From Megachile rotundata (lineage: Eukaryota; Arthropoda; Insecta; Hymenoptera; Megachilidae), in assembly GCF_050947335.1 (NCBI RefSeq), contig NW_027473347.1, positions 992,001 to 1,056,000 of the forward strand: a DNA stretch of 64,000 nucleotides. The letters are read 5' to 3'. Positions within the stretch are counted from its first letter, which is position 1. The number at the start of each line of letters is the position of its first letter. This document shows positions 35,055 through 51,122 of the stretch, piece after piece. The notes under the pieces were generated by a model. It was not told the origin of the DNA, made no database searches, and saw only the letters and a program-made list of their open reading frames with translations. The position numbers and the translations under genes were made by a program.

Positions 35055-38000
35055 TACAATCACAATCATACAATCACAATTATACAATCACGATCATACA
35101 TTCACAACAATACAATCACAATCATACAATCGCAATCATACAGTCGCAATCATACAATCACTATCATACAATCACAGTCATACTACCACAGTCATACAAT
35201 TACAATGATACAATCACAATCTTACTATCACAAACATACAATCACATTCATACAATCACAATTATACAATCACAATCATGCAATCACAATCATTCAATCA
35301 CAATCATACAATCGCAATCAAACAAAAACAATCATACAATCATAATCATACAATCACCATCATACAATCACAATCATACAATCACAATTATACAGCCACA
35401 GTCATACAATCACAATCATACAATCACAATTATACAATCACGATCATACAATCGCAATCATACAATCACAACCATACAATCACAATAATACAATCACAAA
35501 CATACAATCACAATCATACAATCGCAATCATACCATCACAATCATACAATCACAATCATACAAAAATAATCATACCATCACGATCATGCAATCGCAATCA
35601 TACAGTTACAATCTCAGAATCACAAACTCACAATCACAATAATACAATCACACCCATAAAATAGCAATCATACATTTACAATCTCCCATAGACAATCATA
35701 CAATCGCAATCATACAGTCGCAATCATACAATCACTATCATACAATTACAATCATACAAGCATAATCCTGCAATCGCTATCATGCAATTACAATCGTACT
35801 ATCACAATCATACAATCACAAGCATACAATCACAATCATACAAACACAATCATACAATCACAATCATACAATCACAATCATACAATCACAATCATACAAT
35901 CACAATCATACAATCACAATCATACAAACACAATCACACAATCACAATCATTCAATCACAATCATACAATCGCAATGATATAAATACAATCTCCCAAAAA
36001 CATTGATACAATCACAATCATACAATCACAATAATACAGTCACAATCGTAGAGTCACAATCATACAATCACAGTCATACTACCACAGTCATACAATTACA
36101 ATCATACAATCACTATCTTACAGTCACAATCGTACAATCACAATCATACAATCACAATCATACAATCACAATCATACAATTACAATCATACAATCACAAT
36201 CATGCAATCACAATCATACAATCACAATCATACAATCACAATCATACAATCACAATCATACAATCACAATCATACAATCACAATCATACAATCACAATCA
36301 TACAATCACAATCATACAATCACAATCATACAATCACAATCATACAAAAATAATCATACCATCACGATCATACAATCGCAATCATACAGTTACAATCTCA
36401 GAATCCCAAACTCACAATCACAATAATACAATCACACCCATAAAATAGCAATCATACATTTACAATCTCCCATAGACAATCATACAATCGCAATCATACA
36501 GTCGCAATCATACAATCACTATCATACAATTACAATCATACAAGCATAACCCTGCAATCGGTATCATGCAATAACAATCGTACTATCACAATCATACAAT
36601 CACAAGCATACAATCACAATCATACAAACACAATCATACAATCACAATCATACAATCACAATCATACAATCACAATCATTCAATCACAATCATACAGACA
36701 CAATCACACAATCACAATCATACAATCACAATCACACAATCACAATCATTCAATCACAATCATACAATCGCAATGATATAAATACAATCTCCCAGAAACA
36801 TTGATACAATCACAATCATACAATCACAATAATACAGTCACAATCGTACAATCACAATCATACAATCACAGTCATACTACCACAGTCATACAATTACAAT
36901 CATACAATCACAATCTTACAGTCACAATCGTACAATCACAATCATACAATCACAATCATACAATCACAATCGTACAATTACAATCATACAATCACAATCA
37001 TACAATCACAATCATACAATCACAATCATACAATCACAATCATACAATCACAATCATACAATCACAATCATACAATCACAATCATACAATCACAATCATA
37101 CAATCACAATCATACAATCACAATCATACAATCACAATCAGACAAACACAATCATACAATCACAATCATACAATCACAATCATACAATCACAATCATACT
37201 GTCACAATCCTACAATCGCAATCATACAATAACAATCATGCTATCGCAATCATACAATCACACTCATAAAACCAGAATAATACAATCACAATCATACAAC
37301 CACAATCATACAAAAACAATCATACAATCACAATCATACAATCACAATCATACAATCACAATCATGCAATCGTAATCATACAATCATAATCATACAATCA
37401 CAATCATACAATCACAATCATACAATCACAATCATACAATCACAATCATACAATCACAATCATACAATCACAATCATACAATCACAATCATACAATCACA
37501 ATCATACAATCACAATCATACAAAAATAATCATACCATCACGATCATACAATCGCAATCATACAGTTACAATCTCAGAATCACAAACTCACAATCACAAT
37601 AATACAATCACAACCATAAAATAGCAATAATACATTTACAATCTCCCATAGACAATCATACAATCGCAATCATACAGTCGCAATCATACAATCACTATCA
37701 TACAATTACAATCATACAAGCATAATCCTGCAATCGCTATCATGCAATAACAATCTTACTATCACAATCATACAATCACAAGCATGCAATCACAATCATA
37801 CAAACACAATCATACAATCACAATCATACAATCACAATCATACAATCACAATCATACAAACACAATCACACAATCACAATCATTCAATCACAATCATACA
37901 ATCGCAATGATATAAATACAATCTCCCAAAAACATTGATACAATCACAATCATACAATCACAATAATACAGTCACAATCGTACAATCACAATCATACAAT

Positions 38001-38428
38001 CACAGTCATACTACCACAGTCATACAATTACAATCATACAATCACAATCTTACAGTCACAATCGTACAATCACAATCATACAATCACAATCATACAATCA
38101 CAATCATACAATTACAATCATACAATCACAATCATACAATCACAATCATACAATCACAATCATACAATCACAATCATACAATCACAATCATACAATCACA
38201 ATCATACAATCACAATCATACAATCACAATCATACAATCACAATCATACAATCACAATCATACAATCACAATCATACAATCACAATCATACAATGACAAT
38301 CATACAATCACCATCATACAAACACAATCCTGCAATCGCAATCATGGAATAACAATCATGCTGTCGCAATCATAGAAACACACTCATACAATCAGAATCA
38401 TACAAACACAGTCATACAATTACAATCA
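35055..38428 (+). repeat. L block, copy 1, and linker
   Basis: From the F module at 35279 this matches 40999 onward at offset 5720, then 5888 from about 36.8 kb after whole units were gained. It has S at 35685, 36469 and 37645, and T at 35979, 36777 and 37911. Distinctive shared variants include CAATCCCAAACT before S 36469, TACAAGCATAACCC after it, CCCAGAAACATTGA at 36777, GACAAACACAATCA at 37141, and an AATAATACATTT unit at S 37645. It lacks an AATCGTAATCA/AATCATAATCA pair seen near 42.1 and 51.6 kb. It ends with a G module at 38289. Confidence 0.84.
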
Positions 38429-40032
38429 TGCAATCACAATCATACAATCACAATCATACAATCACAATCATACAATCACAATCATACAATCACAATCATA
38501 CAATCACAATCATACAATCACAATCATACAATCACAATCATACAATCGCAATCATACAATCACAATCATACAATCACAATCATACAGTCACAATCATACA
38601 ATCACAATCATACAAAAATAATCATACCATCACGATCATACAATCGCAATCATACAGTTACAATCTCAGAATCACAAACTCACAATCACAATAATACAAT
38701 CACACCCATAAAATAGCAATCATACATTTACAATCTCCCATAGACAATCATACAATCGCAATCATACAGTCGCAATCATACAATCACTATCATAGAATCA
38801 CAGTCATACTACCACAGTCATACAATTACAATCATACAATCACAATTACAATCACAATCATGCAATCACAATCATACAATCACAAACATACTATCACAAT
38901 CATACAATCACAATCATACAATCACAATCATACAATGGCATTCATATAACAACAATCATACAATCACAATCATAAAATCGCAATCATACAATCGCAATAA
39001 TACAGTCACAATCATACAATCTCAATCATACAATCACACTCATATAGTCACAATCATACAATCACACTCATACAATCACAATCATACAATCACAATCATA
39101 CAATCACAATCATACAATCACAATCATACAATCACAAGCATACTGTCACAGTCCTACAATCACAATAATGAAATCACAATCATACAATCGCAGTCATTCA
39201 ATCACAGTCATACAATCACAATCATACATTCACAACAATACAATCACAATCATACAATCGCAATCATACAGTCGCAATCATACAATCACTATCATACAAT
39301 CACAGTCATACTACCACAGTCATACAATTACAATCATACAATCACAATTACAATCACAATCATACAATCACAACCATACAATCACAACCATACAATCACA
39401 ATAATACAGTCACAAACATACAATCGCAATCATACAGTCGCAATCATACAATCACTATCATACAATCACAGTCATACTACCACAGTCATACAATTACAAT
39501 CATACAATCACAATTACAATCACAATCATACAATCACAACCATACAATCACAATCATACATTCACAACAATACAATCACAATCATACAATCGCAATCATA
39601 CAGTCGCAATCATACAATCACTATCACACAATCACAGTCATACTACCACAGTCATACAATCACAATCATACAATCACAATCTTACAATCACAATCTTACA
39701 ATCACAATCATACAATCACAATCATACATTCACAATCATACAATCACAATCATACAATCACAATCATACAATCACAATAATACAATCACAATCATACAAT
39801 CACAATCATACAAACACAATCACACAATCACAATCATTCAATCACAATCATACAATCGCAATGATATAAATACAATCTCCCAAAAACATTGATACAATCA
39901 CAATCATACAATCACAATAATACAGTCACAATCGTACAATCACAATCATACAATCACAGTCATACTACCACAGTCATACAATTACAATCATACAATCACA
40001 ATCTTACAATCACAAACATACAATCACATTCA
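38429..40032 (+). repeat. K block, copy 3 (1604 bp)
   Basis: Same length and module order as copy 2: S at 38737, short units at 38835, 39337 and 39503, T at 39865. It carries the derived ATCGCAATAATAC unit near 38995. At about 39690 a unit pair reads CACAATCTTACAATCAC where copies 2, 4 and 5 have CACAATCATGCAATCAC. It matches copy 4 at offset 5874. Confidence 0.87.
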
Positions 40033-43000
40033 TACAATCACAATCATACAATCACAATCATGCAATCACAATCATTCAATCACAATCATACAATCGCAAT
40101 CAAACAAAAACAATCATACAATCACAATAATACAGCCACAGTCATACAATCACAATCATACAATCACAATTATACAATCACGATCATACATTCACAACAA
40201 TACAATCACAATCATACAATCGCAATCATACAATCACTATCATACAATCACAGTCATACTACCACAGTCATACAATTACAATCATACAATCACAATCTTA
40301 CAGTCACAATCGTACAATCACAATCATACCATCACAATCATACAATCACAATCATACAATTACAATCATACAATCACAATCATACAATCACAATCATACA
40401 ATCACAATCATACAATCACAATCATACAATCACAATCATACAATCACAATCATACAATCACAATCATACAATCACAATCATACAATCACAATCATACAAT
40501 CACAATCATACATTCACAACAATACAATCACCATCATACAACCGCAATCATACAGTCGCAATCATACAATCACTATCATAAAATCACAGTCATAATACCA
40601 CAGTCATACAATTACAATCATACAATCACAATCTTACAATCACAAACATACAATCACATTCATACAATCACAATCATACAATCACAATCATACAATCACA
40701 ATCATTCAATCACAGTCATACAATCGCAATCAAACAAAAACAATCATACAATCACAATAATACAGCCACAGTCATACAATCACAATCATACAATCACAAT
40801 TATACAATCACGATCATACATTCACAACAATACAATCACAATCATACAATCGCAATCATACAGTCGCAATCATACAATCACTATCATACAATCACAGTCA
40901 TACTACCACAGTCATACAATTACAATGATACAATCACAATCTTACTATCACAAACATACAATCACATTCATACAATCACAATTATACAATCACAATCATG
41001 CAATCACAATCATTCAATCACAATCATACAATCGCAATCAAACAAAAACAATCATACAATCATAATCATACAATCACCATCATACAATCACAATCATACA
41101 ATCACAATTATACAGCCACAGTCATACAATCACAATCATACAATCACAATTATACAATCACGATCATACAATCGCAATCATACAATCACAACCATACAAT
41201 CACAATAATACAATCACAAACATACAATCACAATCATACAATCGCAATCATACCATCACAATCATACAATCACAATCATACAAAAATAATCATACCATCA
41301 CGATCATGCAATCGCAATCATACAGTTACAATCTCAGAATCACAAACTCACAATCACAATAATACAATCACACCCATAAAATAGCAATCATACATTTACA
41401 ATCTCCCATAGACAATCATACAATCGCAATCATACAGTCGCAATCATACAATCACTATCATACAATTACAATCATACAAGCATAATCCTGCAATCGCTAT
41501 CATGCAATTACAATCGTACTATCACAATCATACAATCACAAGCATACAATCACAATCATACAAACACAATCATACAATCACAATCATACAATCACAATCA
41601 TACAATCACAATCATACAATCACAATCATACAATCACAATCATACAAACACAATCACACAATCACAATCATTCAATCACAATCATACAATCGCAATGATA
41701 TAAATACAATCTCCCAAAAACATTGATACAATCACAATCATACAATCACAATAATACAGTCACAATCGTACAGTCACAATCATACAATCACAGTCATACT
41801 ACCACAGTCATACAATTACAATCATACAATCACTATCTTACAGTCACAATCGTACAATCACAATCATACAATCACAATCATACAATCACAATCATACAAT
41901 CACAATCATACAATTACAATCATACAATCACAATCATGCAATCACAATCATACAATCACAATCATACAATCACAATCATACAATCACAATCATACAATCA
42001 CAATCATACAATCACAATCATACAATCACAATCATACAATCACAATCATACAATCACAATCATACAGTCACAATCATACAATCACAATCATGCAATCGTA
42101 ATCATACAATCATAATCATACAATCACAATCATACAATCACAATCATACAATCACAATCATACAATCACAATCATACAATCACAATCATACAATCACAAT
42201 CATACAATCACAATCATACAATCACAATCATACAAAAATAATCATACCATCACGATCATACAATCGCAATCATACAGTTACAATCTCAGAATCCCAAACT
42301 CACAATCACAATAATACAATCACACCCATAAAATAGCAATCATACATTTACAATCTCCCATAGACAATCATACAATCGCAATCATACAGTCGCAATCATA
42401 CAATCACTATCATACAATTACAATCATACAAGCATAACCCTGCAATCGGTATCATGCAATAACAATCGTACTATCACAATCATACAATCACAAGCATACA
42501 ATCACAATCATACAAACACAATCATACAATCACAATCATACAATCACAATCATACAATCACAATCATTCAATCACAATCATACAGACACAATCACACAAT
42601 CACAATCATACAATCACAATCACACAATCACAATCATTCAATCACAATCATACAATCGCAATGATATAAATACAATCTCCCAGAAACATTGATACAATCA
42701 CAATCATACAATCACAATAATACAGTCACAATCGTACAATCACAATCATACAATCACAGTCATACTACCACAGTCATACAATTACAATCATACAATCACA
42801 ATCTTACAGTCACAATCGTACAATCACAATCATACAATCACAATCATACAATCACAATCGTACAATTACAATCATACAATCACAATCATACAATCACAAT
42901 CATACAATCACAATCATACAATCACAATCATACAATCACAATCATACAATCACAATCATACAATCACAATCATACAATCACAATCATACAATCACAATCA

Positions 43001-43714
43001 TACAATCACAATCATACAATCACAATCAGACAAACACAATCATACAATCACAATCATACAATCACAATCATACAATCACAATCATACTGTCACAATCCTA
43101 CAATCGCAATCATACAATAACAATCATGCTATCGCAATCATACAATCACACTCATAAAACCAGAATAATACAATCACAATCATACAACCACAATCATACA
43201 AAAACAATCATACAATCACAATCATACAATCACAATCATACAATCACAATCATGCAATCGTAATCATACAATCATAATCATACAATCACAATCATACAAT
43301 CACAATCATACAATCACAATCATACAATCACAATCATACAATCACAATCATACAATCACAATCATACAATCACAATCATACAATCACAATCATACAATCA
43401 CAATCATACAAAAATAATCATACCATCACGATCATACAATCGCAATCATACAGTTACAATCTCAGAATCACAAACTCACAATCACAATAATACAATCACA
43501 ACCATAAAATAGCAATAATACATTTACAATCTCCCATAGACAATCATACAATCGCAATCATACAGTCGCAATCATACAATCACTATCATACAATTACAAT
43601 CATACAAGCATAATCCTGCAATCGCTATCATGCAATAACAATCTTACTATCACAATCATACAATCACAAGCATGCAATCACAATCATACAAACACAATCA
43701 TACAATCACAATCA
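40033..43714 (+). repeat. L block, copy 2, with its leader
   Basis: The leader has an F module at 40061 followed by a consensus run and CATTCACAACAATAC units. From the F module at 40999 it repeats the L block: S at 41405, 42357 and 43533, T at 41699 and 42665. It shares CCCAGAAACATTGA and GACAAACACAATCA with L copies 1 and 3. Unlike copy 1 it has CAGTCACAATCA near 41771 (copy 1 has GAGTC) and the TAATCATACAATCATAATC pair near 42.1 kb. Confidence 0.84.
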
Positions 43715-46700
43715 TACAATCACAATCATACAATCACAATCATACAAACACAATCACACAATCACAATCATTCAATCACAATCATACAATCGCAATGATA
43801 TAAATACAATCTCCCAAAAACATTGATACAATCACAATCATACAATTTCAATAATACAGTCACAATCGTACAATCACAATCATACAATCACAGTCATACT
43901 ACCACAGTCATACAATTACAATCATACAATCACAATCTTACAGTCACAATCGTACAATCACAATCATACAATCACAATCATACAATCACAATCATACAAT
44001 TACAATCATACAATCACAATCATACAATCACAATCATACAATCACAATCATAGAATCACAATCATAGAATCACAATCATACAATCACAATCATACAATCA
44101 CAATCATACAATCACAATCATACAATCACAATCATACAATCACAATCATACAATCACAATCATACAATGACAATCATACAATCACCATCATACAAACACA
44201 ATCCTGCAATCGCAATCATGGAATAACAATCATGCTGTCGCAATCATAGAAACACACTCATACAATCAGAATCATACAAACACAGTCATACAATTACAAT
44301 CATGCAATCACAGTCATACAATCACAATCATACAATCACAATCATACAATCACAATCATACAATCACAATCATACAATCACAATCATACAATCACAATCA
44401 TACAATCACAATCATACAATCGCAATCATACAATCACAATCATACAATCACAATCATACAGTCACAATCATACAATCACAATCATACAAAAATAATCATA
44501 CCATCACGATCATACAATCGCAATCATACAGTTACAATCTCAGAATCACAAACTCACAATCACAATAATACAATCACACCCATAAAATAGCAATCATACA
44601 TTTACAATCTCCCATAGACAATCATACAATCGCAATCATACAGTCGCAATCATACAATCACTATCATAGAATCACAGTCATACTACCACAGTCATACAAT
44701 TACAATCATACAATCACAATTACAATCACAATCATGCAATCACAATCATACAATCACAAACATACTATCACAATCATACAATCACAATCATACAATCACA
44801 ATCATACAATGGCATTCATATAACAACAATCATACAATCACAATCATAAAATCGCAATCATACAATCGCAATAATACAGTCACAATCATACAATCTCAAT
44901 CATACAATCACACTCATATAGTCACAATCATACAATCACACTCATACAATCACAATCATACAATCACAATCATACAATCACAATCATACAATCACAATCA
45001 TACAATCACAAGCATACTGTCACAGTCCTACAATCACAATAATGAAATCACAATCATACAATCGCAGTCATTCAATCACAGTCATACAATCACAATCATA
45101 CATTCACAACAATACAATCACAATCATACAATCGCAATCATACAGTCGCAATCATACAATCACTATCATACAATCACAGTCATACTACCACAGTCATACA
45201 ATTACAATCATACAATCACAATTACAATCACAATCATACAATCACAACCATACAATCACAACCATACAATCACAATAATACAGTCACAAACATACAATCG
45301 CAATCATACAGTCGCAATCATACAATCACTATCATACAATCACAGTCATACTACCACAGTCATACAATTACAATCATACAATCACAATTACAATCACAAT
45401 CATACAATCACAACCATACAATCACAATCATACATTCACAACAATACAATCACAATCATACAATCGCAATCATACAGTCGCAATCATACAATCACTATCA
45501 CACAATCACAGTCATACTACCACAGTCATACAATCACAATCATACAATCACAATCTTACAATCACAATCATGCAATCACAATCATACAATCACAATCATA
45601 CATTCACAATCATACAATCACAATCATACAATCACAATCATACAATCACAATAATACAATCACAATCATACAATCACAATCATACAAACACAATCACACA
45701 ATCACAATCATTCAATCACAATCATACAATCGCAATGATATAAATACAATCTCCCAAAAACATTGATACAATCACAATCATACAATCACAATAATACAGT
45801 CACAATCGTACAATCACAATCATACAATCACAGTCATACTACCACAGTCATACAATTACAATCATACAATCACAATCTTACAATCACAAACATACAATCA
45901 CATTCATACAATCACAATCATACAATCACAATCATGCAATCACAATCATTCAATCACAATCATACAATCGCAATCAAACAAAAACAATCATACAATCACA
46001 ATAATACAGCCACAGTCATACAATCACAATCATACAATCACAATTATACAATCACGATCATACATTCACAACAATACAATCACAATCATACAATCGCAAT
46101 CATACAATCACTATCATACAATCACAGTCATACTACCACAGTCATACAATTACAATCATACAATCACAATCTTACAGTCACAATCGTACAATCACAATCA
46201 TACCATCACAATCATACAATCACAATCATACAATTACAATCATACAATCACAATCATACAATCACAATCATACAATCACAATCATACAATCACAATCATA
46301 CAATCACAATCATACAATCACAATCATACAATCACAATCATACAATCACAATCATACATTCACAACAATACAATCACCATCATACAACCGCAATCATACA
46401 GTCGCAATCATACAATCACTATCATAAAATCACAGTCATAATACCACAGTCATACAATTACAATCATACAATCACAATCTTACAATCACAAACATACAAT
46501 CACATTCATACAATCACAATCATACAATCACAATCATACAATCACAATCATTCAATCACAGTCATACAATCGCAATCAAACAAAAACAATCATACAATCA
46601 CAATAATACAGCCACAGTCATACAATCACAATCATACAATCACAATTATACAATCACGATCATACATTCACAACAATACAATCTCAATCATACAATCGCA

Positions 46701-47418
46701 ATCATACAGTCGCAATCATACAATCACTATCATACAATCACAGTCATACTACCACAGTCATACAATTACAATGATACAATCACAATCTTACTATCACAAA
46801 CATACAATCACATTCATACAATCACAATTATACAATCACAATCATGCAATCACAATCATTCAATCACAATCATACAATCGCAATCAAACAAAAACAATCA
46901 TACAATCATAATCATACAATCACCATCATACAATCACAATCATACAATCACAATTATACAGCCACAGTCATACAATCACAATCATACAATCACAATTATA
47001 CAATCACGATCATACAATCGCAATCATACAATCACAACCATACAATCACAATAATACAATCACAAACATACAATCACAATCATACAATCGCAATCATACC
47101 ATCACAATCATACAATCACAATCATACAAAAATAATCATACCATCACGATCATGCAATCGCAATCATACAGTTACAATCTCAGAATCACAAACTCACAAT
47201 CACAATAATACAATCACACCCATAAAATAGCAATCATACATTTACAATCTCCCATAGACAATCATACAATCGCAATCATACAGTCGCAATCATACAATCA
47301 CTATCATACAATTACAATCATACAAGCATAATCCTGCAATCGCTATCATGCAATTACAATCGTACTATCACAATCATACAATCACAAGCATACAATCACA
47401 ATCATACAAACACAATCA
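43715..47418 (+). repeat. 3704-bp direct duplication, copy 1 (contains K copy 4)
   Basis: This segment is followed directly by a second copy at offset 3704 (265 unit slots minus 6 bp for three short units). It contains T at 43799 (with TACAATTTCAATAA) and 45739, K copy 4 at 44303-45906 with short units at 44709, 45211 and 45377, S at 44611 and 47251, and F at 45935 and 46845. Two adjacent TAGAATCACAATCA units lie at 44051 and 44065; in copy 2 only the first remains. The breakpoint lies in consensus units and is not resolvable to the base. Confidence 0.87.
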
Positions 47419-50400
47419 TACAATCACAATCATACAATCACAATCATACAAACACAATCACACAATCACAATCATTCAATCACAATCATACAATCGCAAT
47501 GATATAAATACAATCTCCCAAAAACATTGATACAATCACAATCATACAATTTCAATAATACAGTCACAATCGTACAATCACAATCATACAATCACAGTCA
47601 TACTACCACAGTCATACAATTACAATCATACAATCACAATCTTACAGTCACAATCGTACAATCACAATCATACAATCACAATCATACAATCACAATCATA
47701 CAATTACAATCATACAATCACAATCATACAATCACAATCATACAATCACAATCATAGAATCACAATCATACAATCACAATCATACAATCACAATCATACA
47801 ATCACAATCATACAATCACAATCATACAATCACAATCATACAATCACAATCATACAATCACAATCATACAATGACAATCATACAATCACCATCATACAAA
47901 CACAATCCTGCAATCGCAATCATGGAATAACAATCATGCTGTCGCAATCATAGAAACACACTCATACAATCAGAATCATACAAACACAGTCATACAATTA
48001 CAATCATGCAATCACAGTCATACAATCACAATCATACAATCACAATCATACAATCACAATCATACAATCACAATCATACAATCACAATCATACAATCACA
48101 ATCATACAATCACAATCATACAATCGCAATCATACAATCACAATCATACAATCACAATCATACAGTCACAATCATACAATCACAATCATACAAAAATAAT
48201 CATACCATCACGATCATACAATCGCAATCATACAGTTACAATCTCAGAATCACAAACTCACAATCACAATAATACAATCACACCCATAAAATAGCAATCA
48301 TACATTTACAATCTCCCATAGACAATCATACAATCGCAATCATACAGTCGCAATCATACAATCACTATCATAGAATCACAGTCATACTACCACAGTCATA
48401 CAATTACAATCATACAATCACAATTACAATCACAATCATGCAATCACAATCATACAATCACAAACATACTATCACAATCATACAATCACAATCATACAAT
48501 CACAATCATACAATGGCATTCATATAACAACAATCATACAATCACAATCATAAAATCGCAATCATACAATCGCAATAATACAGTCACAATCATACAATCT
48601 CAATCATACAATCACACTCATATAGTCACAATCATACAATCACACTCATACAATCACAATCATACAATCACAATCATACAATCACAATCATACAATCACA
48701 ATCATACAATCACAAGCATACTGTCACAGTCCTACAATCACAATAATGAAATCACAATCATACAATCGCAGTCATTCAATCACAGTCATACAATCACAAT
48801 CATACATTCACAACAATACAATCACAATCATACAATCGCAATCATACAGTCGCAATCATACAATCACTATCATACAATCACAGTCATACTACCACAGTCA
48901 TACAATTACAATCATACAATCACAATTACAATCACAATCATACAATCACAACCATACAATCACAACCATACAATCACAATAATACAGTCACAAACATACA
49001 ATCGCAATCATACAGTCGCAATCATACAATCACTATCATACAATCACAGTCATACTACCACAGTCATACAATTACAATCATACAATCACAATTACAATCA
49101 CAATCATACAATCACAACCATACAATCACAATCATACATTCACAACAATACAATCACAATCATACAATCGCAATCATACAGTCGCAATCATACAATCACT
49201 ATCACACAATCACAGTCATACTACCACAGTCATACAATCACAATCATACAATCACAATCTTACAATCACAATCATGCAATCACAATCATACAATCACAAT
49301 CATACATTCACAATCATACAATCACAATCATACAATCACAATCATACAATCACAATAATACAATCACAATCATACAATCACAATCATACAAACACAATCA
49401 CACAATCACAATCATTCAATCACAATCATACAATCGCAATGATATAAATACAATCTCCCAAAAACATTGATACAATCACAATCATACAATCACAATAATA
49501 CAGTCACAATCGTACAATCACAATCATACAATCACAGTCATACTACCACAGTCATACAATTACAATCATACAATCACAATCTTACAATCACAAACATACA
49601 ATCACATTCATACAATCACAATCATACAATCACAATCATGCAATCACAATCATTCAATCACAATCATACAATCGCAATCAAACAAAAACAATCATACAAT
49701 CACAATAATACAGCCACAGTCATACAATCACAATCATACAATCACAATTATACAATCACGATCATACATTCACAACAATACAATCACAATCATACAATCG
49801 CAATCATACAATCACTATCATACAATCACAGTCATACTACCACAGTCATACAATTACAATCATACAATCACAATCTTACAGTCACAATCGTACAATCACA
49901 ATCATACCATCACAATCATACAATCACAATCATACAATTACAATCATACAATCACAATCATACAATCACAATCATACAATCACAATCATACAATCACAAT
50001 CATACAATCACAATCATACAATCACAATCATACAATCACAATCATACAATCACAATCATACATTCACAACAATACAATCACCATCATACAACCGCAATCA
50101 TACAGTCGCAATCATACAATCACTATCATAAAATCACAGTCATAATACCACAGTCATACAATTACAATCATACAATCACAATCTTACAATCACAAACATA
50201 CAATCACATTCATACAATCACAATCATACAATCACAATCATACAATCACAATCATTCAATCACAGTCATACAATCGCAATCAAACAAAAACAATCATACA
50301 ATCACAATAATACAGCCACAGTCATACAATCACAATCATACAATCACAATTATACAATCACGATCATACATTCACAACAATACAATCTCAATCATACAAT

Positions 50401-51122
50401 CGCAATCATACAGTCGCAATCATACAATCACTATCATACAATCACAGTCATACTACCACAGTCATACAATTACAATGATACAATCACAATCTTACTATCA
50501 CAAACATACAATCACATTCATACAATCACAATTATACAATCACAATCATGCAATCACAATCATTCAATCACAATCATACAATCGCAATCAAACAAAAACA
50601 ATCATACAATCATAATCATACAATCACCATCATACAATCACAATCATACAATCACAATTATACAGCCACAGTCATACAATCACAATCATACAATCACAAT
50701 TATACAATCACGATCATACAATCGCAATCATACAATCACAACCATACAATCACAATAATACAATCACAAACATACAATCACAATCATACAATCGCAATCA
50801 TACCATCACAATCATACAATCACAATCATACAAAAATAATCATACCATCACGATCATGCAATCGCAATCATACAGTTACAATCTCAGAATCACAAACTCA
50901 CAATCACAATAATACAATCACACCCATAAAATAGCAATCATACATTTACAATCTCCCATAGACAATCATACAATCGCAATCATACAGTCGCAATCATACA
51001 ATCACTATCATACAATTACAATCATACAAGCATAATCCTGCAATCGCTATCATGCAATTACAATCGTACTATCACAATCATACAATCACAAGCATACAAT
51101 CACAATCATACAAACACAATCA
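47419..51122 (+). repeat. 3704-bp direct duplication, copy 2 (contains K copy 5)
   Basis: It repeats 43715-47418 with T at 47503 and 49443, S at 48315 and 50955, F at 49639 and 50549, K copy 5 at 48007-49610, and short units at 48413, 48915 and 49081, the last in the window. The one difference I found is C at 47771 against G at 44067. After 51122 the sequence continues like 41.57 kb rather than 47.42 kb, as expected for a tandem insertion into the L block. Confidence 0.87.

Larger units (their letters stand above)
13..49092 (+). repeat. Thirty 12-bp short units, the only register shifts
   Basis: Units reading TACAATCACAAT, lacking the final CA, start at 13, 249, 765, 945, 5549, 5715, 8387, 13117, 13283, 15437, 20167, 20333, 23621, 25929, 26417, 26583, 32517, 32683, 33857, 34359, 34525, 38835, 39337, 39503, 44709, 45211, 45377, 48413, 48915 and 49081. 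Each gap between consecutive short units is an exact multiple of 14 (for example 154, 490, 4718). Each is preceded by the variant unit TACAATTACAATCA, except that the unit before 13 is cut by the window edge. This points to one original 2-bp loss copied by later duplications. None was seen after 49092. Confidence 0.93.
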
